NCBI GenBank assembly: GCA_963575745.1
Contig: CAUYUJ010018561.1
Coordinates: 90,585-154,584, forward strand
Reading direction: 5' to 3'
DNA from: Prorocentrum cordatum
Lineage: Eukaryota > Sar > Dinophyceae > Prorocentrales > Prorocentraceae
Length of the DNA: 64,000 nucleotides
The position numbers were made by a program, and so were the translations under genes. Below, piece after piece: positions 35,405 to 46,282 of this stretch. The notes under the pieces are model-generated. The model had not been told where the DNA came from. It did not search any database and was given only the letters and a program-made list of their open reading frames with translations. The first letter of the stretch is position 1; every line of letters begins with the position of its first letter.

Positions 35405-36280
35405 TGGGCTACGAAGCGTGCGAGGGGTGTGCAGAAACGGAGGCGGCGCCGCCATGCGAAGCCTGCCGCTGCGCTGGTACTTCGGTGGTGGAGCTCCCTT
35501 CGAAGCCACGAAGCGTGTCAGGGGTGCGCCAGAACTGGCGGGGCGACACCATGCGGGCCCTGGCATTTCTACCTTCGGCGGAGCCTCTTCTATGGGGCCG
35601 GGGCCTTCGGTGGAGCTCCCTATGGGGCCACGAAGCGTGTGAGGGGTGTGCCGACGCGGGCGGGGGTTCGCCATGCGGGCCCTGGCATTTTGCCTTTTGG
35701 TGGAGCTCCCTATGGGGCCACGAAGCGTGTGAGGGGTGTGCCGACATGGGCTGGGTGACGCCGTGTGGGCCCTGGCATGTCGGCCTTCGGTGGAGCTTTC
35801 CATGAGGCCGCGAAGCGTGTGAGGGGTGTGCCGAAATTGGGTGGTGACGCCATGCTGGTCCTGCCACTGGGGCCTGCGATGGAGCTCCCCATGTGGCCCT
35901 GGAACGTGTGAGGGGTGTGCCGATTTGGGCGGGGTGACGCCGTGTGGGCCCTGGCATTTCGGCCTTCGGTGGAGCTCTCGATGAGGCCGCGAAGCGTGTG
36001 AGGGGTGTGCCGAAATGGGGTGGCGACGCCATGCTGGCCCTGCCACTGGGGCCTGCGATGGAGCTCCCTATGTGGCCCTGGAACGTGTGAGGGGTGTGCC
36101 GATTTGGGCGGGGTGACGCCGTGTGGGCCTTGTCAAATTGTCCTCCGGTGGAGCTCCCGATGGGGCCGCGAAACGTTTGAGGGTTGCGCCAAAATGATCG
36201 GGGTGACGCCATGCGGGCCTTTGCTATTCGGCATTCTGGTGGAGCTTCCTGGTAGGCCACGAAGCGTGTGAGAGGTGTGC
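35405..36280 (+). repeat. tandem array, ~90 bp unit, 10 copies
   Basis: Anchor ACGAAGCGTGTGAGGGGTG recurs at about 35411, 35512, 35631, 35721, 35811, 35900, 35990, 36081, 36169 and 36259. Units carry CTTCGGTGGAGCTCCCTATG, GGGGCCACGAAGCGTG and GTGTGCCGA. Later units alternate between two variants (GCGATGGAGCTCCC.ATGTGGCCC and CTTCGGTGGAGCTC..GATGAGGCCGC), suggesting a dimeric higher order. Homologous to the inverted array at 62830-63215. Confidence 0.9.
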
Positions 36281-36284
36281 AAAA

Positions 36285-36385
36285 CGGTGATTGACGACGA
36301 CGACGATGACAATCATGATGCCGACGACGCCGACGATGACGATGACCATGACGATGATGACGACGACGACGCCGACGCCAACGCA

Positions 36386-36418
<33 letters not shown>

Positions 36419-36482
36419 ACCGCCGCTGCCGAAGACGACGGCGACGCCAACGACGATAATGACGATAATTGCGATAATGAAG
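36285..36482. repeat. (GAC)n/(GAT)n microsatellite, left flank of LTR element
   Basis: GAC, GAT, GCC and AAT trinucleotides. The LTR retrotransposon is inserted at its right edge. Confidence 0.92.
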
Positions 36483-36487
36483 ATATG

Positions 36488-36794
36488 TCTGAGATTTCCT
36501 GGAGGAAACGTCTGAACCCCGTGAGGGCCCTGTGAGTCCCTGAGCCCCCTCCCGGGAAGCCCGCCTAGCCTCTCCCCTCTCCTGTCCGCTTGCCTCCCCT
36601 CCCTCTGTGTGCTCGTACTTTCTCACCCTTTTTATGCCCCGTGGCTGTGTGGCTCGCACGCCGGCCTTTTGAGCTTTAGGCTCACACGTACTGGTTGACC
36701 GCTGCCACCCCGGCGTAGCCGACAGCAGTAACGGCCCGCGAGCCAGCGGGAGCATACCGTGTGCAGGAGTGAAAACATCGATTTCACGTTCAGA
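36488..36794 (+). repeat. 5' LTR (307 bp)
   Basis: Starts TCTGAGATTTCC and ends ACGTTCAGA, so the termini form the inverted repeat TCTGA/TCAGA instead of the usual TG/CA. Contains CACCCTTTTTATGCC, which could serve as a TTTT-type dinoflagellate core promoter element (inference). Aligns without gaps to 44776-45082. Confidence 0.92.
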
Positions 36795-36887
36795 CTTGTA
36801 TCGCGGAGCTGTGGTACCGATCGTGGGTGTAGCCGAACACTCACAGGACGACAAAAAGAGCCCATACGCTACCAGAGAGTCTTCAAG

Positions 36888-37525
36888 ATGGACGAGGGAT
36901 ATGGACGTTCCTACTACCGTGACGATGGACATGTTGTGGATAAAGATGGCTCGCCTTAGACCTGCTCAAGGAGTATAAAAAGCGAGTGAAGTTGGCACTA
37001 ACACATTTGGAAGGATTGGGATCATATGGATAATCGGTTGCCACGAGCTTGGAGAAGAAGAACCGCCGCTTCAGGGTGAAGCTAGTGGACGGACTTCACG
37101 GTCGGGCCTGGAAGAGGACGGAGCAGCTTGTCACCGACGCAGTGGAGTTGCGCAGGGAGAGCGGCGAGCAGTTGATCTTCGACGCGTTGGCCACGCTCGA
37201 TAAGGAGGCCATCGTGTATCGCGTTCGACAATTTTTCAAGAAGAGCTGCTGGAGGCGTGACACCGACATCGGATAAAATCTGGCAAACAAGGAGAAGCTA
37301 TGGGAAGATCTTGTGGAGAAGGATGCCGACACTACGCTCTCGGACGACCTGATGGCGTACCTCCTGCGCGACGGAGCGGGCCTCGGCGAGGAACGGGCGA
37401 GGAGCAGCGTCATGAATTGCGGATCGGAGTGCCAGCTGGAGGGCTTCCAGCGCGCGCTGAGGGTAAAGTTCCACGATATTCATGAAAAAGGAAAAGCGCC
37501 AGCTGGGACAGCAGCAGTGCAATAA
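36888..37525 (+). pseudogene. copia Gag, N-terminal part
   Basis: Likely start ATG 36888 (MDEGYGRSYYRDD...). The recognisable Gag core is in the frame of 37049-37525: VKLVDGLHGRAWKRTEQL, then ALATLDKEA, a stop at 37274-37276, then LSDDLMAYLLRDGAGL and LEGFQRALRVKFHDIHEK. This matches in order the Gag segment I know from dinoflagellate copia elements (capsid-like region, structural role in the particle). One in-frame stop and a frame change between 36950 and 37049 break it. The next Gag part continues in another frame at about 37560. Confidence 0.65.
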
Positions 37526-37559
37526 CAAGAACAAGTGGTCTCGGAATCAAATGGGCTAG

Positions 37560-38701
37560 GCGAGCGAGGTCGAGGACGACGGGGGCGAGATCTCGGACGA
37601 AGAATTCGACAATGACGAGCAGGCTGACGCCGTGAACGAGGAAGAAGGTAACCACAGCGACGCCGGAGCTTCGAACGACGACGAAGTCTGCGAGGCCTAC
37701 TCGGCCGACGAGGCCGCCCGGAAGATGCTGAAGGACACGCAGAAGCAGAGGGGCTTCTTCAAAGGCGAAGTCACCTTCGAGGAGCGCCTAGAGGCGATCG
37801 AGGAGGAGAAGAAGCGCGCGAGGTGCGGCGCCTGCGGCCGCATCGGACACTGGGCAGGCGACAAGGAATGCCCGAAGTCAGGACAACAGGGGCGAAAGAA
37901 GCTGGCACCGGCGGCGGAAGAGGGAACGTGACGAAGTCGAAGGCAAAGCCGCGCAAGCCGAAGCACTCGCACTTCGCGTTCGACGAGAACGACGACGAGA
38001 AGATGCCCGACGTGAGCGCGGGCGCCTACGCGGTCGCCGGGGAGGGCATCCAGGATAGCGGCGAGGACGGCTCGGGCAGCTTCAAGTGGGAGTCCGAGGA
38101 CGAGCGCCAGTCCGAGGACGAGTGCCAGTTCGAGGATGCCTACGATGATGTCGAGGACGAGCGGGACAGCGACGGCTACCACAACCGGAACTACGACGAT
38201 GATCGGAGGAAGTCGCAGGGGTCGGCTGCTACCGCGGCAGCTCCCCAGTCGGCCGCCAAGCCCAAGTGGACGGCGCGACTAAAGGCAGCGCCGACGAGGG
38301 CGGCCGCGTTCGAGAAGACGACAGCGTTTGAGACCCGCCTGCCCGCCGACTCGCCGAGCTACGACGACATGAAAGTGTACGGGTTGAAGAAGCGCCTGAG
38401 CGACCTAGGCCTTCGGGTGAGCGGCAAGCGCGAACTGCTCATTGAGAGGCTGAGGGAGTGCGACTGGGGCAGCGCCGTGGTCATGAAGGGCTGCAGCGTC
38501 GCGCGGAGGGCCGGTTCTTCGTGCTCGGGTACGTCGATGCAGTCGCCAGGCGAGGACGTCAAGTGCGGCGATTGCGGGAAGTACGGGCGCCACGGTGGAG
38601 ACGCCGGGTGCCCATTGTACGCGGAGATGGAGCAATGCAGGAGGACCCAGACTTTCAAGGATGAGATCACCAATGAGATTAATCGCGACACCCCAAGCTA
38701 G
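37560..38701 (+). pseudogene. copia Gag, C-terminal part: zinc knuckles and SAP motif
   Basis: Acidic linker, then QKQRGFFKGEVTFEERL and a CCHC-type knuckle CGACGRIGHWAGDKECP (37824-37873; spacing C-2-C-4-H-6-C). A frame change near 37900 moves the protein to the frame of 37823-38701. 38357-38463 encodes YDDMKVYGLKKRLSDLGL followed by RVSGKRELLIERL, a good match to the SAP motif (about 35 residues, two helices, DNA or chromatin binding). A second Cys/His knuckle CGDCGKYGRHGGDAGCP follows (38560-38613). Nucleic-acid binding is known for knuckles; a chromatin role for SAP here is inference. Confidence 0.7.
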
Positions 38702-38703
38702 CC

Positions 38704-39127
38704 GAAGTTGAGTGGGAGTTCAGCGGCATCGCGGCATCATCCGCGTGGGAGTTCATCGACGAGGACAGCAACGTCGGCGAGCTCGCGTGCCTGGTCTACC
38801 AGAAGGTCGGCATGGAGCTAGAGATCAACAAAACCTACGGCAACGAGTTCTACGGGTGCCCGAACTTCTTCGCCTCGACGAAGGGCAAGGGTACATGCGA
38901 CTACGACGTGGGCCAGGTGATGTTGCGCAAGGGCGGCTCTGAGAGCCGTTCGTTTCGCAACTGGGCAGGGGCGAGGCCAAGGAAGGAGCTCGGCGTCCCC
39001 CGACATCTTCGGGGAGCTCCTCGGGTCAAGGACGGGGGCCATTCTGGCCGGGGCGCCCGCGCAGGGGCGGCCAGAAGTTGCCGCCGAGCAGCTCGACAAG
39101 CGCAAGCTCGTTCTGTTCAGCGCTGGG
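38704..39127 (+). pseudogene. copia polyprotein segment with FYGCPNF motif
   Basis: In the frame of 38812 the translation reads MELEINKTYGNEFYGCPNFF and then GKGTCDYDVGQVMLRKGG, reminiscent of the C4 zinc-ribbon or GRF type (FxGCxNxxxC). Only part of the cysteine set is visible. It follows Gag after a frame change and precedes the protease. Confidence 0.45.
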
Positions 39128-39601
39128 GACCAGCGTAGCTTCGCGCAGCTGGGAAACTGCAGGGCGGCTTTCGCCGTCGGCATCGATGACGAGTATCACC
39201 GGACGAACCTTGGCGCGGTGGCGCTAGTCGACGCCGCCTGTGCCCTTTGCATGCGCAGCAAGTACTGGAGAGAGCGTTTCGAGCAGCATCTACCTCCTGG
39301 GTTGGCATGCCGACCGACAGGAAGTCATCGCCAGTTCACCTTCGCGAGCGGCTCCAAGCAGAGGGGCGAGGTTTAGATTATTCCGACCGGCATCGGTGGT
39401 TATCGAGGCGAGGCGCATTTGACGGAGATATCTACGGGACAGACGCCTTTGCTGTTGTCAATACCGGCCCTGGAGATGCTTGACGGTCATGCGCGCATGA
39501 AGGTGGAGAAGCTGGAGTTGACGGCTTTAGGGATCATAGTTGCTCTCATCAAGATGAGGAAGACGCCTCACTTAGGGGTCGACGTGTCGCTTCGGCGATG
39601 A
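39128..39601 (+). pseudogene. retroelement aspartic protease-like domain
   Basis: Frame with GAVALVDAACALCMRSKYW: the residues at 39230-39238 (Asp-Ala-Ala) occupy the place of the Asp-Thr/Ser-Gly catalytic triad of retropepsins. Then LPPGLACRP, FASGS, a TAG stop at 39374-39376, IPTGIGGYRGEAHLTEI, TGQTPLLLSIPALEMLDG. The motif order (active site, glycine-rich GGYRGE, LLSI..L) is that of the copia protease in dinoflagellates. The stop and the lost glycine argue against activity, although a DTA-like triad may be normal in this lineage. Confidence 0.65.
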
Positions 39602-39623
39602 CGAGAGCGCGACGGTACAGCAG

Positions 39624-40564
39624 ATGAACCTGAAGTCTACCAGGGGCAATTCGCTTGTTCACTGCACGAACGACCTGGAGACTGTAAGGCAGGGCTACGC
39701 GTTTCTCGAGACCGACTGCCAAGGGGACATCGATGGGGACAAGATCGAGGCCGGTACGTCGATGGAGATATCCTTAGCTTCGAGAGGAGTTCGTGGAGGA
39801 GACGTCCAGGGCGAGATGACCAAGATGAGGACCGTGGAGTTGACGAAGGTATCAGCACGTTTGATCAGAGAGGAGGCTCGGAACTGGGCAATTCTCAAGA
39901 AGGGGTACACGCATGCGGAGAAGATGGCCACCAACATTTTCAAGACGACGATGCATTTCGAGCCTTGGGGAGGAACGTCCGTCATGGATGGGCGAATTCT
40001 CAACCTCTGGATAAGATAGATGGATGCGATTTGATGACGACCGAGGGAGAGAAGTCATTGTTCGATGTCTTGGGCGACCACAGCCCCGTCCTCACGATCG
40101 TCGCGTTCGACTGCCGAATATGGTCGATTATGAGACACATGTGTCCCGCCCTTGACTTGGAGACTCTGCGAGCGACACATGAAGTGCAGGTGTTGGAGTT
40201 GGCGAAGAAGTTTTGCATCCACATGATACGGCGTAGACGATATTCTATTGCTGAACAGCCATGGTCAGCAGCGTCTTGGAAGTATCAAAATAGCTAGGCA
40301 GGAATGTTCGAGTTGCCTGGAGTGTGGTTTGCTTCTGGAGTTCAGTGCGGCTTCAGCAAGAACATCGACATCGGGAAGCCGATCCAGAAGCTCACCGGTT
40401 ATCTCACCAACAGCCAGTGCATTCTCAACAAGTTGGCGATGCCGTGCAAGTGCAAGGTACCACGCGAGATGCTAGAAGGCAACAATTCAGCCGGGAAGCG
40501 AGCGGCGCGAGCAGCGGCGTATCCACCGAAGATGGTGGAGGCTATATGCGCCGGTCTACGGTAG
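39624..40564 (+). pseudogene. copia internal region of unknown function
   Basis: 39624-40019 encodes ...KGYTHAEKMATNIFKTTM, HFEPWGG. After a frame change, 39965-40564 encodes GDHSPVLTIVAFDCRIWS, LELAKKFCIHMI, a stop at 40295-40297, then PGVWFASGVQCGF, QKLTGYLTNSQC and AARAAAYPPKMVEAICAGLR. I recognise the series from dinoflagellate copia polyproteins, where it sits between protease and integrase. It vaguely resembles a methyltransferase-like fold (VAFDCRIWS at a PPC-like position). No function can be assigned. Confidence 0.5.
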
Positions 40565-40573
40565 CAGACGGAG

Positions 40574-41159
40574 TTGGACAGTGCTACAGCCTTGGCTGCT
40601 GGGCGCATGGAGATGAGTTACCCAGCGGAAGGAGAGCAATCCGACGAACCACCAGCAGAGAGGGCGAGAAGGGGACCCAAGTTATTTGGTGGAATCGGAG
40701 GTCTTCGACGCCGGGCCACCCGACAGGGAGGCTGGACCGGCCTGCAGCAGGGGAAGTCGGATCAGCTGCAGAAGATTTTCGACGGCTTCGTGGATCTCCT
40801 CGCGCCGCTTACCTTACTCTGGCCTTCGGTGGACTCGCGGGCCCGACAGGTGGCGCAGATGGAGGAGACGAGTGCGACAGTGAAGATTATGATGATCAGG
40901 CGTGGCCCGCGTGCCTTGTTGGTGGTGGCGCCGCGTCGTCACCCATCTCAAGCGCCTCTGCGCGCTGCTTGCGCTAGAAGTGAACGTGTTTTTTTGCGAG
41001 AGCTCGGCTGGGGGGATTGGGCATGCCTTTCACCGTGGCAGCGCGCCATGAAGATCGCCGGGGCGGATATTCTTACCATAGTGTATGGGGCGCAGATCGG
41101 TGAGAGCGAGGGCGAAGAGATGGGCAAGGAGACCACGCGAAAGCTACGGTGGGATCAAC
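40574..41159 (+). pseudogene. copia polyprotein linker
   Basis: Open 40574-41299 (MDSATALAAGRM...). Acidic/arginine-rich, low conservation expected; no domain recognised apart from continuity with flanking copia domains. The frame changes at about 41150 into the integrase frame. Confidence 0.4.
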
Positions 41160-41947
41160 TACCACGCGGTCAGAAGGTTTGTGATCAGGAGTTTGCACGA
41201 GAACCTGGGGCACGCGCCGAAGATCGAGATGCTACGTGCATTGCGTATCTCGAGAGCGTCGGAGGCAGCTGTCAAGGCATGCAGGTTATTCTTTTGTGAA
41301 CACTGCGACCGAGTAAGACGGCCGGTGCTGGCGCGTCCGAGCAAGTTACCAACCGTCGACGAGTTCAATGTTGTCGTGGGCTTTGACACCTTTGCCGAGA
41401 AGGATGCGGACCAAGCAGAGTGGCAGCTTTTCTGTTTTAAAAAATGGCGAGTTCCAGTCCTATTATTGAGACCTGCGAGTTGTTCTGGGCTTCGTGGGCA
41501 GGAGAACCAGATGTTTGAGTCGTCGTGGACCGCGCCCAGAGCTTCCTTGGCAGCTTCTCAGAGTGCATCGCGAGTCGCGGCTGCCGGTTCGACTCGGCCG
41601 CCAACGCAGCGGCGTGGCGCATCGCGGAGGTTGAGCGACATGGAGATCTATGGCAAGCGATGTGGGGGATAATTGTATGGGCGAAGCAAGTCGCTGGACG
41701 CGAAGATGTGCTCGAGGCTGTGATTGAGATCAACCAGGCGAAGAACTCACTGACACGGGGATCGGGATTCTCACGTGCCCAATGGGTACTGGGTCGAGAT
41801 ATTCGACTACCAGCTGACCTTATGGACGAGGGTGAAGTTCAACGGATTGGAGCTATAGCAGCATCGGCCGTTCCTGCATCCAAGTTCGCGCGGAAGGTAG
41901 CACTACGACAGGCGGCGCGTGAAGCTCATGCCCGGGTGGCCAACTAG
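41160..41947 (+). pseudogene. copia integrase
   Basis: Zinc-binding HHCC: H at 41196 and 41211, C at 41295 and 41304 (LHENLGH...CEHC, spacing H-4-H-27-C-2-C). Core: first Asp in VVVGFDTF at 41385; after a frame change near 41450-41525, second Asp in DRAQSF (41528) and Glu in AEVERHG (41633), 34 residues apart, close to DD35E. Then INQAKNSLTRGSGFS, AQWVLGRDIRLPADLMDEG. The first two Asp are about 48 codons apart, shorter than usual, so some core sequence is deleted. It would insert the cDNA into the genome. Confidence 0.75.
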
Positions 41948-41970
41948 GGCGCCATCAAGAGGGCAGTATT

Positions 41971-43028
41971 TTGACAAGTGCGGCCTGGGCGAGGTCCTTT
42001 CAACGTGGGGGGCTGGGTGTTCTGTTGCGATCAACGAGAACAAGCAAAGCGACCGGAGAGTGTTATCAATTGGGGGGAGTTGCACGCTTTATCGGACACG
42101 AGGGCAAGCGTGCGGTATGGATAGTACATCGAGGAGTTGCCGTCGCTTGTGCGCCGGAGCATCTAGCGAAGGCTTCTGACGAAGAAGTGAGGGCTTGGCT
42201 TGTGACGGCGCAAGAGGCAGACTTGATCGCCGCAACTGGAGTTGCTGGAGGCAGTGGATTTATCGATCTGCGACGACGGCCAGTTCCATTTTACTTTCGA
42301 GAAGCAGATAGAGTTCAAGTTCGGCCAGAACCAGCGGCAGCCCAGCCGCCGCCGGAGGCGCCGCCGCCTGAGGTTCCCAAGCCATCGGAGAAGGAGGAAG
42401 TCACAGCGGTGTTGGATGTTATTGAAGTGCCCGGAATTCCTGAGGATCCTGAAGTGGCCGCGCAGGGCCCCTATTAGGAGGACCAGCCGCTCATGCTGGA
42501 GGGGCCAGCTGATGAACCTGAGCCTGCCACGCCCGCGGAGCCCGCGCCGGCGCAGGTCGACGATCAGGAGATGAAGGACGCAGTGGGAGGTTTCTTTCAG
42601 AACGTCTTGCAGGAGTCCGATGGCAAGCCGATGGGCGAGGGGTGGGATCCAGATTTGGACGACTACCACGCTCGAGCGGCTGGTGGGCCGCCACCGCCGG
42701 TGGAGCACGAGGGGGGCAAATCGAGCCGCCCATCTGAAGAAGCGGCGGAACGCGAGTACAGGAGGCAACGACTCTTGGATGATGTCCCGGAGTCTATCCG
42801 AAGATGGCCTGCAGGAGAGGGTACCTTCAACGTTTTCGACGACGAGAGCTCGATGATGAGTATGGCGCACATTGCGCACGAAACCAACCGCGCCTTTTAT
42901 ATCGAGCAGGGCGTATCCGAGGAGGTTTTCAACTTCGGAGTCGAGCGGAACGAGTTCGAGTGCTCCTACCAGGTTGGGGACCAGCGCGAAGAGAGGACGG
43001 AAGGAGCTGCGCTTGAAGGAGGTGAGCG
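41971..43028 (+). pseudogene. integrase C-terminal region and acidic/proline linker
   Basis: 41971-42477 contains GGVARFIGHEGKRAVWIVHR and GVAVACAPEHL, the small beta-barrel-like tail that follows copia integrases. A Pro/Glu-rich linker and a TAG at 42475-42477 follow. 42493-43028 is acidic, ends EFECSYQVGDQ, and is of low complexity. Frame changes separate it from the RT, which begins at 43029. Confidence 0.5.
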
Positions 43029-44276
43029 ATGAACAGAGGCTCGGACGCGAAGGAGTGGAAGGCCTGGCAGGACCTCGAAGCGAGCCAGACCTTGAGTTTG
43101 GAGGAGAGTGAGGAGATCTGGAAGACGAGCGACCTCATCATACCTTCCAAGTGGGTTAGGGCGAACAAGGGCGAGGGCACCGTCGACGGCGAGTTTGATG
43201 CGAAGCCGAGACAAGTAGTTCAGGGCTTCAAGGACAGGAGTCTTGAACACTATCGGCGAGATGCACCGACGGCGTCAAAATTTGCCGAGGCCATGGAATT
43301 ACTGGTTATTGCAAGTATGAGTGCGATAATGAGTTGCGGAGGTATCGAGAATGCCTATTTCTCTGGCCGTGGTATCGGACGAGAAGTTTACATCAGTCAG
43401 CCGCGAGGGGGATTGCCGGGGTTTTCGCTCGAGGCAGTTCTTTCGAGCGAAGAAGACGAACGGTTTCGCTGGGGCGGCGCGATTATTCTGGCTGGCGTGC
43501 TGTGAGGTATCAGGGAAAGATGGATGGGTTCGGCTCTGTTTTACCCACGAGATGTTGGTGGAGATTTGATTGGGATTATTTGTGCCCGCGTGGATGATTT
43601 GCTAGCGGGAGTTGTTGCCAAGTATGAGACTCAGGATTTCAAGTTCACGCGTGAGACGCTGAACTTTCCCAAGTGGCAGAAGGGGGATTTCGTTATCAGA
43701 GGCCGAGAGATCCAACGACTCAATGACGGAGGCGTTGGACTTACCATGAGAGGTTACACCATCAACATGAAGAGCGTGAGGTCTTCAAAGGAGCGCAAGG
43801 AGGACCTGGCCAGCCCTTTGACAGATGATGAGATTACCTCTTCGAGAAAGGCTACCGGCGAGATTTCTTGGTTATCGCGACAGCTACGAGCTGATCCAGC
43901 ATTTCAAGCAGGACAAGCGCAGCGAGCGATGGTGGCACCGTGTGTTGCATACTCTGGGAAGGTCAACCGAGCGATCGACGGCGGCAAGAGAGGGGCAGAT
44001 TATGTTCAGAGGTTTCCGAGTGGAATCGACTCGGAGAAGGCCGTTGTTCTTATTTTGTTCGATCCAGGACATGCCAGTGGCAACCCTGAGTGCGACGAGA
44101 TTTCAAGGTACAAGAGTATTGGAGGCCACATGCTGTTTATTGCAGAACAGGACGTTGTATCTGGAAAGTTCGTCAAATCTGCGATGATGGATTACAGTTC
44201 GAAGTCTACGCGGAGACATTTGCCGGAGTACCTCAGCGGCAGAGGCATCGCATTTGTCAGATTCTTCGGAAGCTGA
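43029..44276 (+). pseudogene. copia reverse transcriptase (RVT_2 type)
   Basis: One frame with TGA stops at 43503-43505 and 44274-44276. Visible: KEWKAWQDLEASQTL, IIPSKWVRANKGEG, AKPRQVVQGFKD, DAPTAS, then CGGIENAYFSG where motif A normally has its catalytic Asp (here Gly), and GIICARVDDLLAG with the Asp-Asp pair at 43593-43598. Downstream LTDDEITSSRKATGEISWLSRQ leads into RNase H. Loss of the motif A Asp plus the stops indicates a dead enzyme. It would synthesise cDNA from element RNA. Confidence 0.8.
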
Positions 44277-44747
44277 AGAATGGATTTGTGTTCTTATCGA
44301 GGAAGTGCTGTATTCAGAGATCTGCGAAAATGGCAGGGGACTGTTTCGAGGGAAACGAGAGCTTCCTTGTCTGATGCGAAATCGGCTTACGATTATGTGA
44401 CAACAGAGGGATCTGGATTGAGTCGAGATAAGAGGATGGCTATCGAGGGGGTGTTGCTGAAAAAGGCTTTGCGACGACCGACTGCGATTCTGAGATGGGT
44501 TGATGGCGTGCAGAACCTTTCCGATATTCGGACGAACGAGGGCGTTGATCTGGAGTATTTTCGACACCATTTGAGGACGAATCGGATCACGATCCAGCAG
44601 GGCGACGCCCTCATCCGCATCAAAGAGAAGAAACGAGCCCAGAGAGCAGCGAGAAGAGTGGAGAAGCCCGACCGGACAGAGGAACATCGTTTGAGACGAC
44701 AACGTACCGCCGCAGGAGTTCGACTTGCTAATCCGGAGGATGAGTGA
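44040..44747 (+). pseudogene. copia RNase H domain
   Basis: Same frame as the RT. VVLILFDPGHASGNPE carries the first Asp; KSIGGHMLFIAEQDVVSGKF and MDYSSKSTRR follow; after the stop at 44274, SLSDAKSAYDYVTTEGSGL carries another conserved Asp, and TAILRWVDGVQNLSDIRTNEG ends the domain. Domain order and motifs match copia RNase H, which removes the RNA strand during cDNA synthesis. Confidence 0.75.
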
Positions 44748-44775
44748 GATGCTCGAGGCTGGGTAAAATAATGAG

Positions 44776-45082
44776 TCTGAGATTTCCTGGAGGAAACGTC
44801 TGAGCCCCGTGAGGGCCCTGTGAGTCCCTGAGCCCCCTCCCGGGAAGCCCGCCTAGCCTCTCCCTTCTCCTGTCCGCTTACCTCCCCTCCCTCTCTGTGC
44901 TCGTGCTTTCTCACCCTTTTTATGCCCCGTGGCTGCGTGGCTCGCAGGCCGGTCTGTTGAGCTTCAGGCTCGCCCGTGCTGGGTGGCCGCTGTCACCCCA
45001 GCGTAGCCGACAGCGATAACGGCCCGCGAGCCAGCGGGAGCATACCATGTGCAGGAGTGAAAACATCGATTTCACGTTCAGA
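44776..45082 (+). repeat. 3' LTR (307 bp)
   Basis: Ungapped partner of 36488-36794, about 20 substitutions, mostly transitions. Same TCTGA...TCAGA ends. Followed immediately by the ATATG duplication. Confidence 0.92.
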
Positions 45083-45087
45083 ATATG

Positions 45088-46168
45088 AATGATGATGGTG
45101 ACGATGAGGATACTGATGATGACGATGATGACGATGCTGATGCTGCTACTGATGATGCTGATGATGATGAGTATCAGAGGATGGTGGGGATGACGATACT
45201 GATGGTATGATGACGGTAGTGATGCTGATGCTGATGATGACGATGCTAAGGACGACGACGGCAGATATGATGATGACGATGACGATACTGATGACATTAA
45301 GAATGCTGGTGGTGCTGCTGATGATGATGCTGCTGATGATGCTGAATATGATCATGAAGCTGATTGTGATGATGATGATTGTGATGGTCATGCTGCTGAC
45401 AAATTTAATGATTGTGATGCTGATGGTGATGAGGATGCTGCTGATTGAGGATGGTGGGGATTGTGATGGTGGTGGTGATGTTCCTGATGATGATGGTGGA
45501 GATGATGACTATGATACTGATGATGCTGACGACGATGATGATGCTGAGGATGTGGGTGATTCGGATTATGCTGCTGATGATGATGCTGGTGATGCTGCTA
45601 ATGGTGAGGACGCCGATTATGATGATGATGATGATGCTGATGATGTTGATGACGATGCTTCATGACTGAATGAATGAACTCATGAATCAATGAACTGGCC
45701 GTGGTGATGATGATGAGACCCATGGTGGTGATCGTGAGGATACTGATGGTGATGATAACGATGACGATGGTGACGACGCTGACGATGGTGATGGTGAGGT
45801 TGGTCATGGTGATGGCGGTGATGGTTATGGTGATGGTGATTGTGATGGCCGATGGTGATGCTGATGCTGATGATTTTGCTGACGTTGCTGCTGCTGCTGA
45901 TGCGGATGACGATAACGATGACGATAACTATGCTGGTGATGATGAGGAGGATGAGGAGGATGAGGATGCTGCTCTTGCTGATGAACATGCTGATGCTGAT
46001 GCTGATGCTGATGCTGATGCTGCTGATGCTGATGCTGATGCTGTTGCTGCGGCTTGTTCTGCTGAAGTTTTCGCTGCTTCTGTTGCTGATGCTCATGATA
46101 CTGCTGATGCTGATGCTGATGAAGATCCTGATGCTGGTGATGCTGATGTTGATGCTGATAGTGATGGG
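45088..46168. repeat. (GAT)n/(GCT)n microsatellite
   Basis: Trinucleotide array between the copia element and the YR element. It ends in GGGCACTTCTTGCACAGTAATCAT, whose last 21 bp recur at the end of the next GAT tract (51225-51244). Confidence 0.95.
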
Positions 46169-46193
46169 CACTTCTTGCACAGTAATCATTGAG

Positions 46194-46246
46194 CGTGAGA
46201 GGTCAGGGCAGCTGTCTCGCAACCGCCACTGCTCAAGTTTTGTCTG
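46194..46246 (+). repeat. split direct repeat A1
   Basis: GCGTGAGAGG, a 16 bp variable part, then GCAACCGCCACTGCTCAAG. Matches A2 at 50649-50701 position for position in the conserved blocks. Confidence 0.7.
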
Positions 46247-46282
46247 TGCGAGCCTTATGCGGCCTGCGCTCCCAGCGCTCGC

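Larger units (their letters stand above)
36483..45087 (+). mobile_element. Ty1/copia LTR retrotransposon, full length but decayed
   Basis: Two 307 bp LTRs flank 7.98 kb of internal sequence, and the whole is bracketed by the 5 bp direct repeat ATATG (36483-36487 and 45083-45087), a target-site duplication. Internal order is Gag, protease, unclassified region, integrase, RT, RNase H. Integrase before RT defines the Ty1/copia superfamily. At least four stops or frame changes interrupt the reading frames, and key residues are lost, so this copy is not autonomous. The LTRs differ at about 20 of 307 positions without indels. Both flanks are GAN trinucleotide repeat. No convincing primer-binding site or polypurine tract was identified. 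Confidence 0.93.

Noticed and set aside
36795-36840. Primer-binding site after the 5' LTR
   Set aside because: GTATCGCGGAGC faintly resembles the initiator-tRNA-type site used by many copia elements, but matches are too few to assert.
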